Shown piece by piece: positions 21,960-36,900 of a DNA stretch of 64,000 nt. The position numbers and the translations under genes were made by a program. Source of the DNA: Cheilinus undulatus (taxonomy: Eukaryota > Chordata > Actinopteri > Labriformes > Labridae). Within the stretch, counting starts at the first letter, position 1; each line of letters begins with the position of its first letter. The DNA is taken from the NCBI RefSeq assembly GCF_018320785.1, contig NW_024571680.1, positions 51,001 through 115,000 of the forward strand. The letters run 5' to 3'. Under the pieces are notes generated by a model that ran no database searches, was not told where the DNA came from, and saw only the letters and a list, made by a program, of their open reading frames with translations.

Positions 21960-24900
21960 CTGGACACACCAACACAAAACAGGTGTTAGCATGATGACGG
22001 ACAAAGCCACAAAGCCATAGTTCCTCTCTTTAAGAGGAGTCACTACTCTTTACTATTATCACCATCATTACAATTCATTGTTATCCATCTAAAACCTCAG
22101 TACTGCCTCTGGTCTTCCTACAGCTCTATGGTTTCTCTGACTTAAAGAGTCCTAGTTCCTTTCTCCTCCACTCTGTGAACTTACGGGTCGTATTTGCAGT
22201 TGGGGTTGAAGGAGTGGTTTGCTTTGTGACCCAGGGAAGCACAGTATCTGTCTGTGTGGTCGAACGGCTGTGGGACGTCGATGACTGTGTCCTCGTCCAA
22301 TGAGATTGTGTTTCCGTTCATCGCCCAGTCTCTGCTGTCCACCTGAAGAGGGAAATACTGATGAGTACTGCTGGTATGACCTTTAAACTAGCCAGGTCAC
22401 TGTTCAGTCACTACTTTATACTTCCTATTATCACTGTTAACACTTGTTTGTATTAGTCTAAGGGTCACAGGTCCACTTAGAGCTCTCAGCCTGTCCTACT
22501 GGAGAACTTAGGGAAGTGGGAAGGAGGCAAAGACATAAAATAATAGGATATAGGCCTATAAAATGATAACAACTCCAAACAGGCTGATAGATCACTGCTA
22601 AAACTAACTTTCAAAAACAGCAGCCACCAGCAGAACTAAGCACAGTTTACTTTATGGAGCTATTTCAACTGATTAATGTATGATTTTATTATTATTATCA
22701 TTTATAGCTACTCTCTGGTTTATCTGGCTCTAAAGTTAGGTGTATTTAAGCTGATAAATGTGTATTTTATTATTATTATCATTTATAGCTACTCTCTGGT
22801 TTATCTGGCTCTAAAGTTAGGTGTATTTCAACTGATTAATGTATGATTTTATTATTATTATCATTTATAGCTACTCTCTGGTTTATCTGGCTCTAAAGTT
22901 AGGTGTATTTAAGCTGATAAATGTGTATTTTACTATTATTATCATTTATAGCTACTCTCTGGTTTATCTGGCTCTAAAGTTAGGTGTATTTAAGCTGATA
23001 AATGTGTGTTTTATTATTAATCAGGGGGGTTAGAGTTAACTCTAACCCTAACCCAAACTGTTATCCTTCATTTTTGCTGACTTAGAGGAACCAGATGGCA
23101 GCCTGGTTTGTCTATCACTGCTGAAATTTCTTGGTAAATCTTTTATCAGGGTTTCTCTGTTAATAAATGCCTCATACCTCAGAATGCGTGATCCTGACTC
23201 CGTTATAAAAAGCCATCACAGTGCCAGCGGCGGTGGCGGTCTTGGCGAACAGACCCTGTCCTGCTCCTTTAATCATGGAGTCTGAAACAAAGACCCTGAC
23301 ACAGAGCCAACGTGAGGAACCGTCCTCTCAGTTATCAGTTATTCTGAGTCTGAACACATGATCCTAAACCTCAGGGTGTCATCCTGTGGAGTGGAACAGT
23401 TACTCACATTTTGCTCTCATAAGGATCAGGAAGCAGGGCATGGGTGGCGATGCACGTAGGTGTGGACTTATCGTATGAGTACACCGGACCTGAAAGACAG
23501 AACGTTAATGTTTTTATCTTTACACAAAATAAAGTTCAGATCATCAGAGTCCTCCATGGTAATTCAACATATACCATGGAAAACAACGTTGGTTTTTGTC
23601 TCCATCATCCAAATTTCTGTTTGAGTCGTATGATTAGAATGATTTTAACCTTTATTCAGACTGCAATTGTTTCTCTTTCCTCATCCTGTCAGGTGGTTTT
23701 CATCGGTGGTATTTACTATGCTTAGACTTCGTACAGACATTAAAACTACTTCTGTCTCTTGGAAGGAAGTTCTAGAGTTCAGCTTTACATGAAAAATGAG
23801 GTCCTCACTCACTGTTAGGGGCAATTTCAAAGCGTGGTCGTCCGCTCTGGTTGGAGATCAGGGCGGCACAGCGAGCCTCGATCAGCTCTCCGTCCACAAA
23901 GCTTCCAAAGAGGGCGGTCACTCCATCGGGGTAAATGTAGGCTAAAGATCCACCGGTCAGCTCGCCGTCTTCATTCACCTCCCCAAACACACAACCTCCA
24001 TCCTAGAAGCACCAGAAACACACACCACAGGGAAAATCAACACACCACATGAAACATCAACACACCACAGGAAACATGAAGAGGCACAGCACCAACCATT
24101 ACATATATAAACACAGTGATGGTGGGGACTGTTCTAACTGTTGATAGAAACACAGTGATGGTGGGGACTGTTCTAACTGTTGATATAAACACAGTGATGG
24201 TGGCGACTGTTCTAACTGTTGACATAAACGCAGTGATGGTGGCGACTGTTCTAACTGTTGATATAAACACAGTGATGGTGGGGACTGTTCTAACTGTTGA
24301 TAGAAACACAGTGATGGTGGGGACTGTTCTAACTGTTGATAGAAACACAGTGATGGTGGCGACTGTTCTGTTGATGTAAACACAGTGATGGTGGTGACTG
24401 TTCTAACTGTTGACATAAACACAGTGATGGTGGCGACTGTTCTAACTGTTGACATAAACGCAGTGATGGTGGCGACTGTTCTAACTGTTGACATAAACAC
24501 AGTGATGGTGGCGACTGTTCTAACTGTTGATAGAAACACAGTGATGGTGGCGACTGTTCTGTTGATGTAAACACAGTGATGGTGGTGACTGTTCTAACTG
24601 TTGACATAAACGCAGTGATGGTGGCGACTGTTCTAACTGTTGATAGAAACACAGTGATGTTGGTGACTGTTCTGTTGATGTAAACACAGTGATGGTGGCG
24701 ACTGTTCTAACTGTTGATAGAAACACAGTGATGGTGGCGACTGTTCTAACTGTTGATAGAAACACAGTGATGGTGGCGACTGTTCTAATTGTTGACATAA
24801 ACGCAGTGATGGTGGCGACTGTTCTAACTGTTGACATAAACGCAGTGATGGTGGCGACTGTTCTAACTGTTGATAGAAACACAGTGATGTTGGTGACTGT

Positions 24901-27900
24901 TCTGTTGATGTAAACACAGTGATGGTGGCGACTGTTCTAACTGTTGATAGAAACACAGTGATGGTGGGGACTGTTCTAACTGTTGATAGAAACACAGTGA
25001 TGGTGGCGACTGTTCTAATTGTTGATGTAAACACAGTGATGTTGGCGACTGTTCTAACTGTTGATAGAAACACAGTGATGGTGGCGACTGTTCTAACTGT
25101 TGATAGAAACACAGTGATGGTGGCGACTGTTCTAATTGTTGATGTAAACACAGTGATGTTGGCGACTGTTCTAACTGTTGATAGAAACACAGTGATGGTG
25201 GCGACTGTTCTGTTGATGTAAACACAGGGATGGTGGCGACTGTTCTAACTGTTGATAGAAACACAATGATGATGGCGACTGTTCTAACTGTTGATAGAAA
25301 CACAGTGATGTTGGCGACTGTTCTAACTGTTGATAGAAACACAGGGATGGTGGCGACTGTTCTAACTGTTGATAGAAAAACAGTGATGGTGGCGACTGTT
25401 CTAACTGTTGATAGAAACACAGTGATGGTGGCGACTGTTCTGTTGATGTAAACACAGTGATGATGGCGACTGTTCTGTTGATGTCAACACAGTGATGGTG
25501 GCGACTGTTCTAACTGTTGATAGAAACACAGTGATGGTGGTGACTGTTCTAACTGTTGATAGAAACACAGTGATGGTGGCAACTGTTCTAACTGTTGATA
25601 GAAACACAGTGATGGTGGCGACTGTTCTGTTGATGTAAACACAGTGATGGTGGCGACTGTTCTAACTGTTGATAGAAACACAGTGATGGTGGAAACTGTT
25701 CTAACTGTTGACATTAAAACAGTGATGGTGGCGACTGTTCTAACTGTTGGTAGAAACACAGTGATGGTGGCAACTGTTCTGTTGATGTAAATACAGTGAT
25801 GGTGGCGACTGTTCTAACTGTTGATAGAAACACAGTGATGGTGGCGACTGTTCTAACTGTTGATAGAAACACAGTGATGGTGGCGACTGTTCTAACTGTT
25901 GATAGAAACACAGTGATGGTGGCGACTGTTCTAACTGTTGATAGAAACACAGTGATGGTGGCGACTGTTCTAACTGTTGATAGAAACACAGTGATGGTGG
26001 CGACTGTTCTGTTGATGTAAACACAGTGATGGTGGCGACTGTTCTAACTGTTGATAGAAACACAGTGATGGTGGAAACTGTTCTAACTGTTGATAGAAAC
26101 ACAGTGATGTTGGCGACTGTTCTAACTGTTGATAGAAACACAGGGATGGTGGTGACTGTTCTAACTGTTGATAGAAACACAGTGATGGTGGCGACTGTTC
26201 TGTTGATGTAAACACAGGGATGGTGGCGACTGTTCTAACTGTTGATAGAAACACAGTGATGGTGGCGACTGTTCTGTTGATGTAAACACAGGGATGGTGG
26301 CGACTGTTCTAACTGTTGATAGAAACACAATGATGATGGCGACTGTTCTAACTGTTGATAGAAACACAGTGATGTTGGCGACTGTTCTAACTGTTGATAG
26401 AAACACAGGGATGGTGGCGACTGTTCTAACTGTTGATAGAAAAACAGTGATGGTGGCGACTGTTCTAACTGTTGATAGAAACACAGTGATGGTGGCGACT
26501 GTTCTGTTGATGTAAACACAGTGATGATGGCGACTGTTCTGTTGATGTCAACACAGTGATGGTGGCGACTGTTCTAACTGTTGATAGAAACACAGTGATG
26601 GTGGTGACTGTTCTAACTGTTGATAGAAACACAGTGATGGTGGCAACTGTTCTAACTGTTGATAGAAACACAGTGATGGTGGCGACTGTTCTGTTGATGT
26701 AAACACAGTGATGGTGGCGACTGTTCTAACTGTTGATAGAAACACAGTGATGGTGGAAACTGTTCTAACTGTTGACATTAAAACAGTGATGGTGGCGACT
26801 GTTCTAACTGTTGGTAGAAACACAGTGATGGTGGCAACTGTTCTGTTGATGTAAATACAGTGATGGTGGCGACTGTTCTAACTGTTGATAGAAACACAGG
26901 GATGGTGGCGACTGTTCTAACTGTTGATAGAAACACAGTGATGGTGGCGACTGTTCTAACTGTTGATAGAAACACAGTGATGGTGGCGACTGTTCTAACT
27001 GTTGATAGAAACACAGTGATGGTGGCGACTGTTCTAACTGTTGATAGAAACACAGGGATGGTGGCGACTGTTCTGTTGATGTAAACACAGTGATGGTGGC
27101 GACTGTTCTAACTGTTGATAGAAACACAGTGATGGTGGAAACTGTTCTAACTGTTGATAGAAACACAGTGATGTTGGCGACTGTTCTAACTGTTGATAGA
27201 AACACAGGGATGGTGGTGACTGTTCTAACTGTTGATAGAAACACAGTGATGGTGGCGACTGTTCTGTTGATGTAAACACAGGGATGGTGGCGACTGTTCT
27301 AACTGTTGATAGAAACACAGTGATGGTGGCGACTGTTCTAACTGTTGATAGAAACACAGGAATGGTGGTGACTGTTCTAACTGTTGATAGAAACACAGTG
27401 ATGGTGGCGACCGTTCTAACTGTTGATAGAAACACAGGGATGGTGGTGACTGTTCTAACTGTTGATAGAAACACAGTGATGGTGGCGACTGTTCTGTTGA
27501 TGTAAACACAGTGATGGTGGCGACTGTTCTAACTGTTGATAGAAACACAGGGATGGTGGTGACTGTTCTAACTGTTGATGTAAACACAGTGATGGTGGCG
27601 ACTGTTCTAACTGTTGATAGAAACACAGTGATGGTGGCGACTGTTCTGTTGATGTAAACACAGTGATGGTGGCGACTGTTCTGTTGATGTAAACACAGTG
27701 ATGGTGGCGACTGTTCTGTTGATAGAAACACAGTGATGGTGGCGACTGTTCTAACTGTTGATAGAAACACAGTGATGGTGGCGACTGTTCTAACTGTTGA
27801 TAGAAACACAGTGATGGTGGCGACTGTTCTGTTGATGTAAACACAGTGATGGTGGCGACTGTTCTAGCTGTTGATAGAAACACAGGGATGGTGGCGACTG

Positions 27901-30900
27901 TTCTAACTGTTGATAGAAACACAGGGATGGTGGCGACTGTTCTAACTGTTGATATAAACACAGTGATGGTGGCGACTGTTCTAACTGTTGATAGAAACAC
28001 AGTGATGGTGGCGACTGTTCTGTTGATGTAAACACTGATGGTGGCGACTGTTCTAGCTGTTGATAGAAACACAGGGATGGTGGCAACTGTTCTAACTGTT
28101 GATATAAACACAGTGATGGTGGCGACTGTTGTAACTGTTGATATAAACACAGTGATGGTGTCGACTGTTCTAACTGTTGATAGAAACACTGTGATGGTGG
28201 CGACTGTTCTGTTGATAGAAACACAGTGATGGTGGCGACTGTTCTAACTGTTGATAGAAACACAGTGATGGTGGCGACTGTTCTGTTGATGTAAACACAG
28301 TGATGGTGGCGACTGTTCTAGCTGTTGATAGAAAGACAGGGATGGTGGCGACTGTTCTAACTGTTATTAGAAACACAGGGATGGTGGTGACTGTTCTAAC
28401 TGTTGATATAAACACAGGGATGGTGGCGACTGATCTAACTGTTGATAGAAACACAGTGATGGTGGCGACTGTTCTAACTTTTGATAGAAACACAGTGATG
28501 GTGGCGACTGTTCTGTTGATGTAAACACAGTGATGGTGGCGACTGTTCTGTTGATGTAAACACAGTGATGGTGGCGACTGTTCTGTTGATAGAAACACAG
28601 TGATGGTGGCGACTGTTCTAACTGTTGATAGAAACACAGTGATGGTGGCGACTGTTCTGTTGATGTAAACACAGTGATGGTGGCGACTGTTCTAGCTGTT
28701 GATAGAAACACAGGGATGGTGGCGACTGTTCTAACTGTTGATAGAAACACAGGGATGGTGGTGACTGTTCTAACTGTTGATATAAACACAGGGATGGTGG
28801 CGACTGTTCTAACTGTTGATAGAAACACAGTGATGGTGGCGACTGTTCTAACTGTTGATAGAAACACAGTGATGGTGGCGACTGTTCTGTTGATGTAAAC
28901 ACTGATGGTGGCGACTGTTCTAGCTGTTGATAGAAACACAGGGATAGTGGCAACTGTTCTAACTGTTGATATAAACACAGTGATGGTGGCGACTGTTCTA
29001 ACTGTTGATAGAAACACAGTGATGGTGGCGACTGTTCTGTTGATATAAACACAGTGATGGTGGCGACTGTTCTAACTGTTGATAGAAACACAGTGATGGT
29101 GGCGACTGTTCTGTTGATATAAACACAGGAATGGTGGTGACTGTTCTAACTGTTGATAGAAACACAGTGATGTTGGCGACCGTTCTAACTGTTGATAGAA
29201 ACACAGGGATGGTGGTGACTGTTCTAACTGTTGATAGAAACACAGTGATGGTGGCGACTGTTCTAACTGTTGATAGAAACACAGTGATGTTGGCGACTGT
29301 TCTAACTGTTGATAGAAACACAGGGATGGTGGTGACTGTTCTAACTGTTGATAGAAACACAGTGATGGTGGCGACTGTTCTAACTGTTGATAGAAACACA
29401 GTGATGGTGGCGACTGTTCTAACTGTTGATAGAAACACAGTGATGTTGGCGACTGTTCTAACTGTTGATAGAAACACAGGGATGGTGGTGACTGTTCTAA
29501 CTGTTGATAGAAACACAGTGATGGTGGCGACTGTTCTGTTGATGTAAACACAGGGATGGTGGCGACTGTTCTAACTGTTGATAGAAACACAGTGATGGTG
29601 GCGACTGTTCTAACTGTTGATAGAAACACAGGAATGGTGGTGACTGTTCTAACTGTTGATAGAAACACAGTGATGGTGGCGACCGTTCTAACTGTTGATA
29701 GAAACACAGGGATGGTGGTGACTGTTCTAACTGTTGATAGAAACACAGTGATGGTGGCGACTGTTCTGTTGATGTAAACACAGTGATGGTGGCGACCGTT
29801 CTAACTGTTGATAGAAACACAGGGATGGTGGTGACTGTTCTAACTGTTGATAGAAACACAGTGATGGTGGCGACTGTTCTAACTGTTGATAGAAACACAG
29901 TGATGGTGGCGACTGTTCTGTTGATGTAAACACAGTGATGGTGGGGACTGTTCTGTTGATGTAAACACAGTGATGGTGGTGACTGTTCTGTTGATAGAAA
30001 CACAGTGATGGTGGCGACTGTTCTAACTGTTGATAGAAACACAGTGATGGTGGCGACTGTTCTGTTGATGTAAACACAGTGGTGGTGGTGACTGTTCTAG
30101 CTGTTGATAGAAACACAGGGATGGTGGCGACTGTTCTAACTGTTGATAGAAACACAGGGATGGTGGTGACTGTTCTAACTGTTGATATAAACACAGGGAT
30201 GGTGGCGACTGTTCTAACTGTTGATAGAAACACAGGGATGGTGGTGACTGTTCTAACTGTTGATAGAAACACAGTGATGGTGGCGACTGTTCTAACTGTT
30301 GATAGAAACACAGTGATGGTGGCGACTGTTCTAACTGTTGATAGAAACACAGTGATGTTGGCGACTGTTCTAACTGTTGATAGAAACACAGGGATGGTGG
30401 TGACTGTTCTAACTGTTGATAGAAACACAGTGATGGTGGCGACTGTTCTGTTGATGTAAACACAGGGATGGTGGCGACTGTTCTAACTGTTGATAGAAAC
30501 ACAGTGATGGTGGCGACTGTTCTAACTGTTGATAGAAACACAGGAATGGTGGTGACTGTTCTAACTGTTGATAGAAACACAGTGATGGTGGCGACCGTTC
30601 TAACTGTTGATAGAAACACAGGGATGGTGGTGACTGTTCTAACTGTTGATAGAAACACAGTGATGGTGGCGACTGTTCTGTTGATGTAAACACAGTGATG
30701 GTGGCGACCGTTCTAACTGTTGATAGAAACACAGGGATGGTGGTGACTGTTCTAACTGTTGATAGAAACACAGTGATGGTGGCGACTGTTCTAACTGTTG
30801 ATAGAAACACAGTGATGGTGGCGACTGTTCTGTTGATGTAAACACAGTGATGGTGGCGACTGTTCTGTTGATGTAAACACAGTGATGGTGGCGACTGTTC

Positions 30901-33900
30901 TGTTGATAGAAACACAGTGATGGTGGCGACTGTTCTAACTGTTGATAGAAACACAGTGATGGTGGCGACTGTTCTGTTGATGTAAACACAGTGATGGTGG
31001 CGACTGTTCTAACTGTTGATAGAAACACAGTGATGGTGGGGTCTGTTCTAACTGTTGATAGAAACACAGTGATGGTGGCGACTGTTCTAATTGTTGATGT
31101 AAACACAGTGATGTTGGCGACTGTTCTAACTGTTGATAGAAACACAGTGATGGTGGCGACTGTTCTAACTGTTGATAGAAACACAGTGATGGTGGCGACT
31201 GTTCTAACTGTTGATAGAAACACAGTGATGTTGGCGACTGTTCTAACTGTTGATAGAAACACAGTGATGGTGGCGACTGTTCTGTTGATGTAAACACAGG
31301 GATGGTGGCGACTGTTCTAACTGTTGATAGAAACACAATGATGATGGCGACTGTTCTAACTGTTGATAGAAACACAGTGATGTTGGCGACTGTTCTAACT
31401 GTTGATAGAAACACAGGGATGGTGGCGACTGTTCTAACTGTTGATAGAAAAACAGTGATGGTGGCGACTGTTCTAACTGTTGATAGAAACACAGTGATGG
31501 TGGCGACTGTTCTGTTGATGTAAACACAGTGATGATGGCGACTGTTCTGTTGATGTCAACACAGTGATGGTGGCGACTGTTCTAACTGTTGATAGAAACA
31601 CAGTGATGGTGGCGACTGTTCTAACTGTTGATAGAAACACAGTGATGGTGGCAACTGTTCTAACTGTTGATAGAAACACAGTGATGGTGGCGACTGTTCT
31701 GTTGATGTAAACACAGTGATGGTGGCGACTGTTCTAACTGTTGATAGAAACACAGTGATGGTGGAAACTGTTCTAACTGTTGACATTAAAACAGTGATGG
31801 TGGCGACTGTTCTAACTGTTGGTAGAAACACAGTGATGGTGGCAACTGTTCTGTTGATGTAAATACAGTGATGGTGGCGACTGTTCTAACTGTTGATAGA
31901 AACACAGGGATGGTGGCGACTGTTCTAACTGTTGATAGAAACACAGTGATGGTGGCGACTGTTCTAACTGTTGATATAAACACAGTGATGGTGGCGACTG
32001 TTCTAACTGTTGATAGAAACACAGTGATGGTGGCGACTGTTCTAACTGTTGATAGAAACACAGGGATGGTGGCGACTGTTCTGTTGATGTAAACACAGGG
32101 ATGGTGGCGACTGTTCTAACTGTTGATAGAAACACAGTGATGGTGGCGACTGTTCTAACTGTTGATAGAAACACAGTGATGTTGGCGACTGTTCTAACTG
32201 TTGATAGAAACACAGGGATGGTGGTGACTGTTCTAACTGTTGATAGAAACACAGTGATGGTGGCGACTGTTCTGTTGATGTAAACACAGGGATGGTGGCG
32301 ACTGTTCTAACTGTTGATAGAAACACAGTGATGGTGGCGACTGTTCTAACTGTTGATAGAAACACAGGAATGGTGGTGACTGTTCTAACTGTTGATAGAA
32401 ACACAGTGATGGTGGCGACCGTTCTAACTGTTGATAGAAACACAGGGATGGTGGTGACTGTTCTAACTGTTGATAGAAACACAGTGATGGTGGCGACTGT
32501 TCTGTTGATGTAAACACAGTGATGGTGGCGACTGTTCTAACTGTTGATAGAAACACAGGGATGGTGGTGACTGTTCTAACTGTTGATGTAAACACAGTGA
32601 TGGTGGCGACTGTTCTAACTGTTGATAGAAACACAGTGATGGTGGCGACTGTTCTGTTGATGTAAACACAGTGATGGTGGCGACTGTTCTGTTGATGTAA
32701 ACACAGTGATGGTGGCGACTGTTCTGTTGATAGAAACACAGTGATGGTGGCGACTGTTCTAACTGTTGATAGAAACACAGTGATGGTGGTGACTGTTCTA
32801 ACTGTTGATAGAAACACAGTGATGGTGGCGACTGTTCTGTTGATGTAAACACAGTGATGGTGGCGACCGTTCTAACTGTTGATAGAAACACAGGGATGGT
32901 GGCGACTGTTCTGTTGATGTAAACACAGTGATGGTGGCGACTGTTCTGTTGATGTAAACACAGTGATGGTGGCGACTGTTCTGTTGATAGAAACACAGTG
33001 ATGGTGGCGACTGTTCTAACTGTTGATAGAAACACAGTGATGGTGGCGACTGTTCTAACTGTTGATAGAAACACAGGGATGGTGGCGACTGTTCTGTTGA
33101 TGTAAACACAGGGATGGTGGCGACTGTTCTAACTGTTGATAGAAACACAGTGATGGTGGCGACTGTTCTAACTGTTGATAGAAACACAGTGATGTTGGCG
33201 ACTGTTCTAACTGTTGATAGAAACACAGGGATGGTGGTGACTGTTCTAACTGTTGATAGAAACACAGTGATGGTGGCGACTGTTCTGTTGATGGAAACAC
33301 AGGGATGGTGGCGACTGTTCTAACTGTTGATAGAAACACAGTGATGGTGGCGACTGTTCTAACTGTTGATAGAAACACAGGAATGGTGGTGACTGTTCTA
33401 ACTGTTGATAGAAACACAGGGATGGTGGCGACTGTTCTGTTGATGGAAACACAGTGATGGTGGCGACTGTTCTGTTGATGTAAACACAGTGATGGTGGCG
33501 ACTGTTCTGTTGATAGAAACACAGTGATGGTGGCGACTGTTCTAACTGTTGATAGAAACACAGTGATGGTGGCGACTGTTCTAACTGTTGATAGAAACAC
33601 AGTGATGGTGGCGACCGTTCTAACTGTTGATAGAAACACAGGGATGGTGGTGACTGTTCTAACTGTTGATAGAAACACAGTGATGGTGGCGACTGTTCTG
33701 TTGATGTAAACACAGTGATGGTGGCGACCGTTCTAACTGTTGATAGAAACACAGGGATGGTGGCGACTGTTCTGTTGATGTAAACACAGTGATGGTGGCG
33801 ACTGTTCTGTTGATGTAAACACAGTGATGGTGGCGACTGTTCTGTTGATAGAAACACAGTGATGGTGGCGACTGTTCTAACTGTTGATAGAAACACAGTG

Positions 33901-36900
33901 ATGGTGGCGACTGTTCTAACTGTTGATAGAAACACAGGGATGGTGGTGACTGTTCTAACTGTTGATAGAAACACAGTGATGGTGGCGACTGTTCTAACTG
34001 TTGATAGAAACACAGTGATGGTGGCGACTGTTCTAACTGTTGATGTAAACACAGTGATGGTGGCGACCGTTCTAACTGTTGATAGAAACACAGGGATGGT
34101 GGTGACTGTTCTAACTGTTGATAGAAACACAGTGATGGTGGCGACTGTTCTAACTGTTGATAGAAACACAGTGATGGTGGCGACTGTTCTGTTGATGTAA
34201 ACACAGTGATGGTGGGGACTGTTCTGTTGATGTAAACACAGTGATGGTGGCGACTGTTCTGTTGATAGAAACACAGTGATGGTGGCGACTGTTCTAACTG
34301 TTGATAGAAACACAGTGATGGTGGCGACTGTTCTAACTGTTGATAGAAACACAGTGATGGTGGCGACTGTTCTAACTGTTGATAGAAACACAGTGATGGT
34401 GGCGACCGTTCTAACTGTTGATAGAAACACAGGGATGGTGGTGACTGTTCTAACTGTTGATAGAAACACAGTGATGGTGGCGACTGTTCTGTTGATGTAA
34501 ACACAGTGATGGTGGCGACCGTTCTAACTGTTGATAGAAACACAGGGATGGTGGCGACTGTTCTGTTGATGTAAACACAGTGATGGTGGCGACTGTTCTG
34601 TTGATGTAAACACAGTGATGGTGGCGACTGTTCTGTTGATAGAAACACAGTGATGGTGGCGACTGTTCTAACTGTTGATAGAAACACAGTGATGGTGGCG
34701 ACTGTTCTAACTGTTGATAGAAACACAGTGATGGTGGCGACTGTTCTGTTGATGTAAACACAGTGATGGTGGCGACTGTTCTAGCTGTTGATAGAAACAC
34801 AGGGATGGTGGCGACTGTTCTAACTGTTGATAGAAACACAGGGATGGTGGCGACTGTTCTAACTGTTGATATAAACACAGTGATGGTGGCGACTGTTCTA
34901 ACTGTTGATAGAAACACAGTGATGGTGGCGACTGTTCTGTTGATGTTAACACTGATGGTGGCGACTGTTCTAGCTGTTGATAGAAACACAGGGATGGTGG
35001 CAACTGTTCTAACTGTTGATATAAACACAGTGATGGTGGCGACTGTTGTAACTGTTGATATAAACACAGTGATGGTGTCGACTGTTCTAACTGTTGATAG
35101 AAACACTGTGATGGTGGCGACTGTTCTGTTGATATAAACACAGTGATGGTGGCGACTGTTCTAACTGTTGATAGAAACACAGTGATGGTGGCGACTGTTC
35201 TGTTGATGTAAACACAGTGATGGTGGCGACTGTTCTAGCTGTTGATAGAAAGACAGGGATGGTGGCGACTGTTCTAACTGTTATTAGAAACACAGGGATG
35301 GTGGTGACTGTTCTAACTGTTGATATAAACACAGGGATGGTGGCGACTGTTCTAACTGTTGATAGAAACACAGTGATGGTGGCGACTGTTCTAACTGTTG
35401 ATAGAAACACAGTGATGGTGGCGACTGTTCTGTTGATGTAAACACAGTGATGGTGGCGACTGTTCTGTTGATGTAAACACAGTGATGGTGGCGACTGTTC
35501 TGTTGATAGAAACACAGTGATGGTGGCGACTGTTCTAACTGTTGATAGAAACACAGGGATGGTGGCGACTGTTCTGTTGATGTAAACACAGGGATGGTGG
35601 CGACTGTTCTAACTGTTGATAGAAACACAGTGATGGTGGCGACTGTTCTAACTGTTGATAGAAACACAGTGATGGTGGCGACTGTTCTGTTGATGTAAAC
35701 ACAGTGATGGTGGCGACTGTTCTAGCTGTTGATAGAAACACAGGGATGGTGGCGACTGTTCTAACTGTTGATAGAAACACAGGGATGGTGGTGACTGTTC
35801 TAACTGTTGATATAAACACAGGGATGGTGGCGACTGTTCTAACTGTTGATAGAAACACAGTGATGGTGGCGACTGTTCTAACTGTTGATAGAAACACAGT
35901 GATGGTGGCGACTGTTCTGTTGATGTAAACACTGATGGTGGCGACTGTTCTAGCTGTTGATAGAAACACAGGGATAGTGGCAACTGTTCTAACTGTTGAT
36001 ATAAACACAGTGATGGTGGCGACTGTTCTAACTGTTGATAGAAACACTGTGATGGTGGCGACTGTTCTGTTGATATAAACACAGTGATGGTGGCGACTGT
36101 TCTAACTGTTGATAGAAACACAGTGATGGTGGCGACTGTTCTGTTGATATAAACACAGGAATGGTGGTGACTGTTCTAACTGTTGATAGAAACACAGTGA
36201 TGTTGGCGACCGTTCTAACTGTTGATAGAAACACAGGGATGGTGGTGACTGTTCTAACTGTTGATAGAAACACAGTGATGGTGGCGACTGTTCTAACTGT
36301 TGATAGAAACACAGTGATGTTGGCGACCGTTCTAACTGTTGATAGAAACACAGGGATGGTGGTGACTGTTCTAACTGTTGATAGAAACACAGTGATGGTG
36401 GCGACTGTTCTAACTGTTGATAGAAACACAGTGATGGTGGCGACTGTTCTAACTGTTGATAGAAACACAGTGATGTTGGCGACTGTTCTAACTGTTGATA
36501 GAAACTCAGGGATGGTGGTGACTGTTCTAACTGTTGATAGAAACACAGGGATGGTGGCGACTGTTCTGTTGATGTAAACACAGGGATGGTGGCGACTGTT
36601 CTAACTGTTGATAGAAACACAGTGATGGTGGCGACTGTTCTAACTGTTGATAGAAACACAGGAATGGTGGTGACTGTTCTAACTGTTGATAGAAACACAG
36701 TGATGGTGGCGACCGTTCTAACTGTTGATAGAAACACAGGGATGGTGGTGACTGTTCTAACTGTTGATAGAAACACAGTGATGGTGGCGACTGTTCTGTT
36801 GATGTAAACACAGTGATGGTGGCGACCGTTCTAACTGTTGATAGAAACACAGGGATGGTGGTGACTGTTCTAACTGTTGATAGAAACACAGTGATGGTGG

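Noticed and set aside
23036-23056. Telomere-like CTAACCCTAACCC
   Set aside because: Only two units in an intron; too short to call an interstitial telomere repeat.
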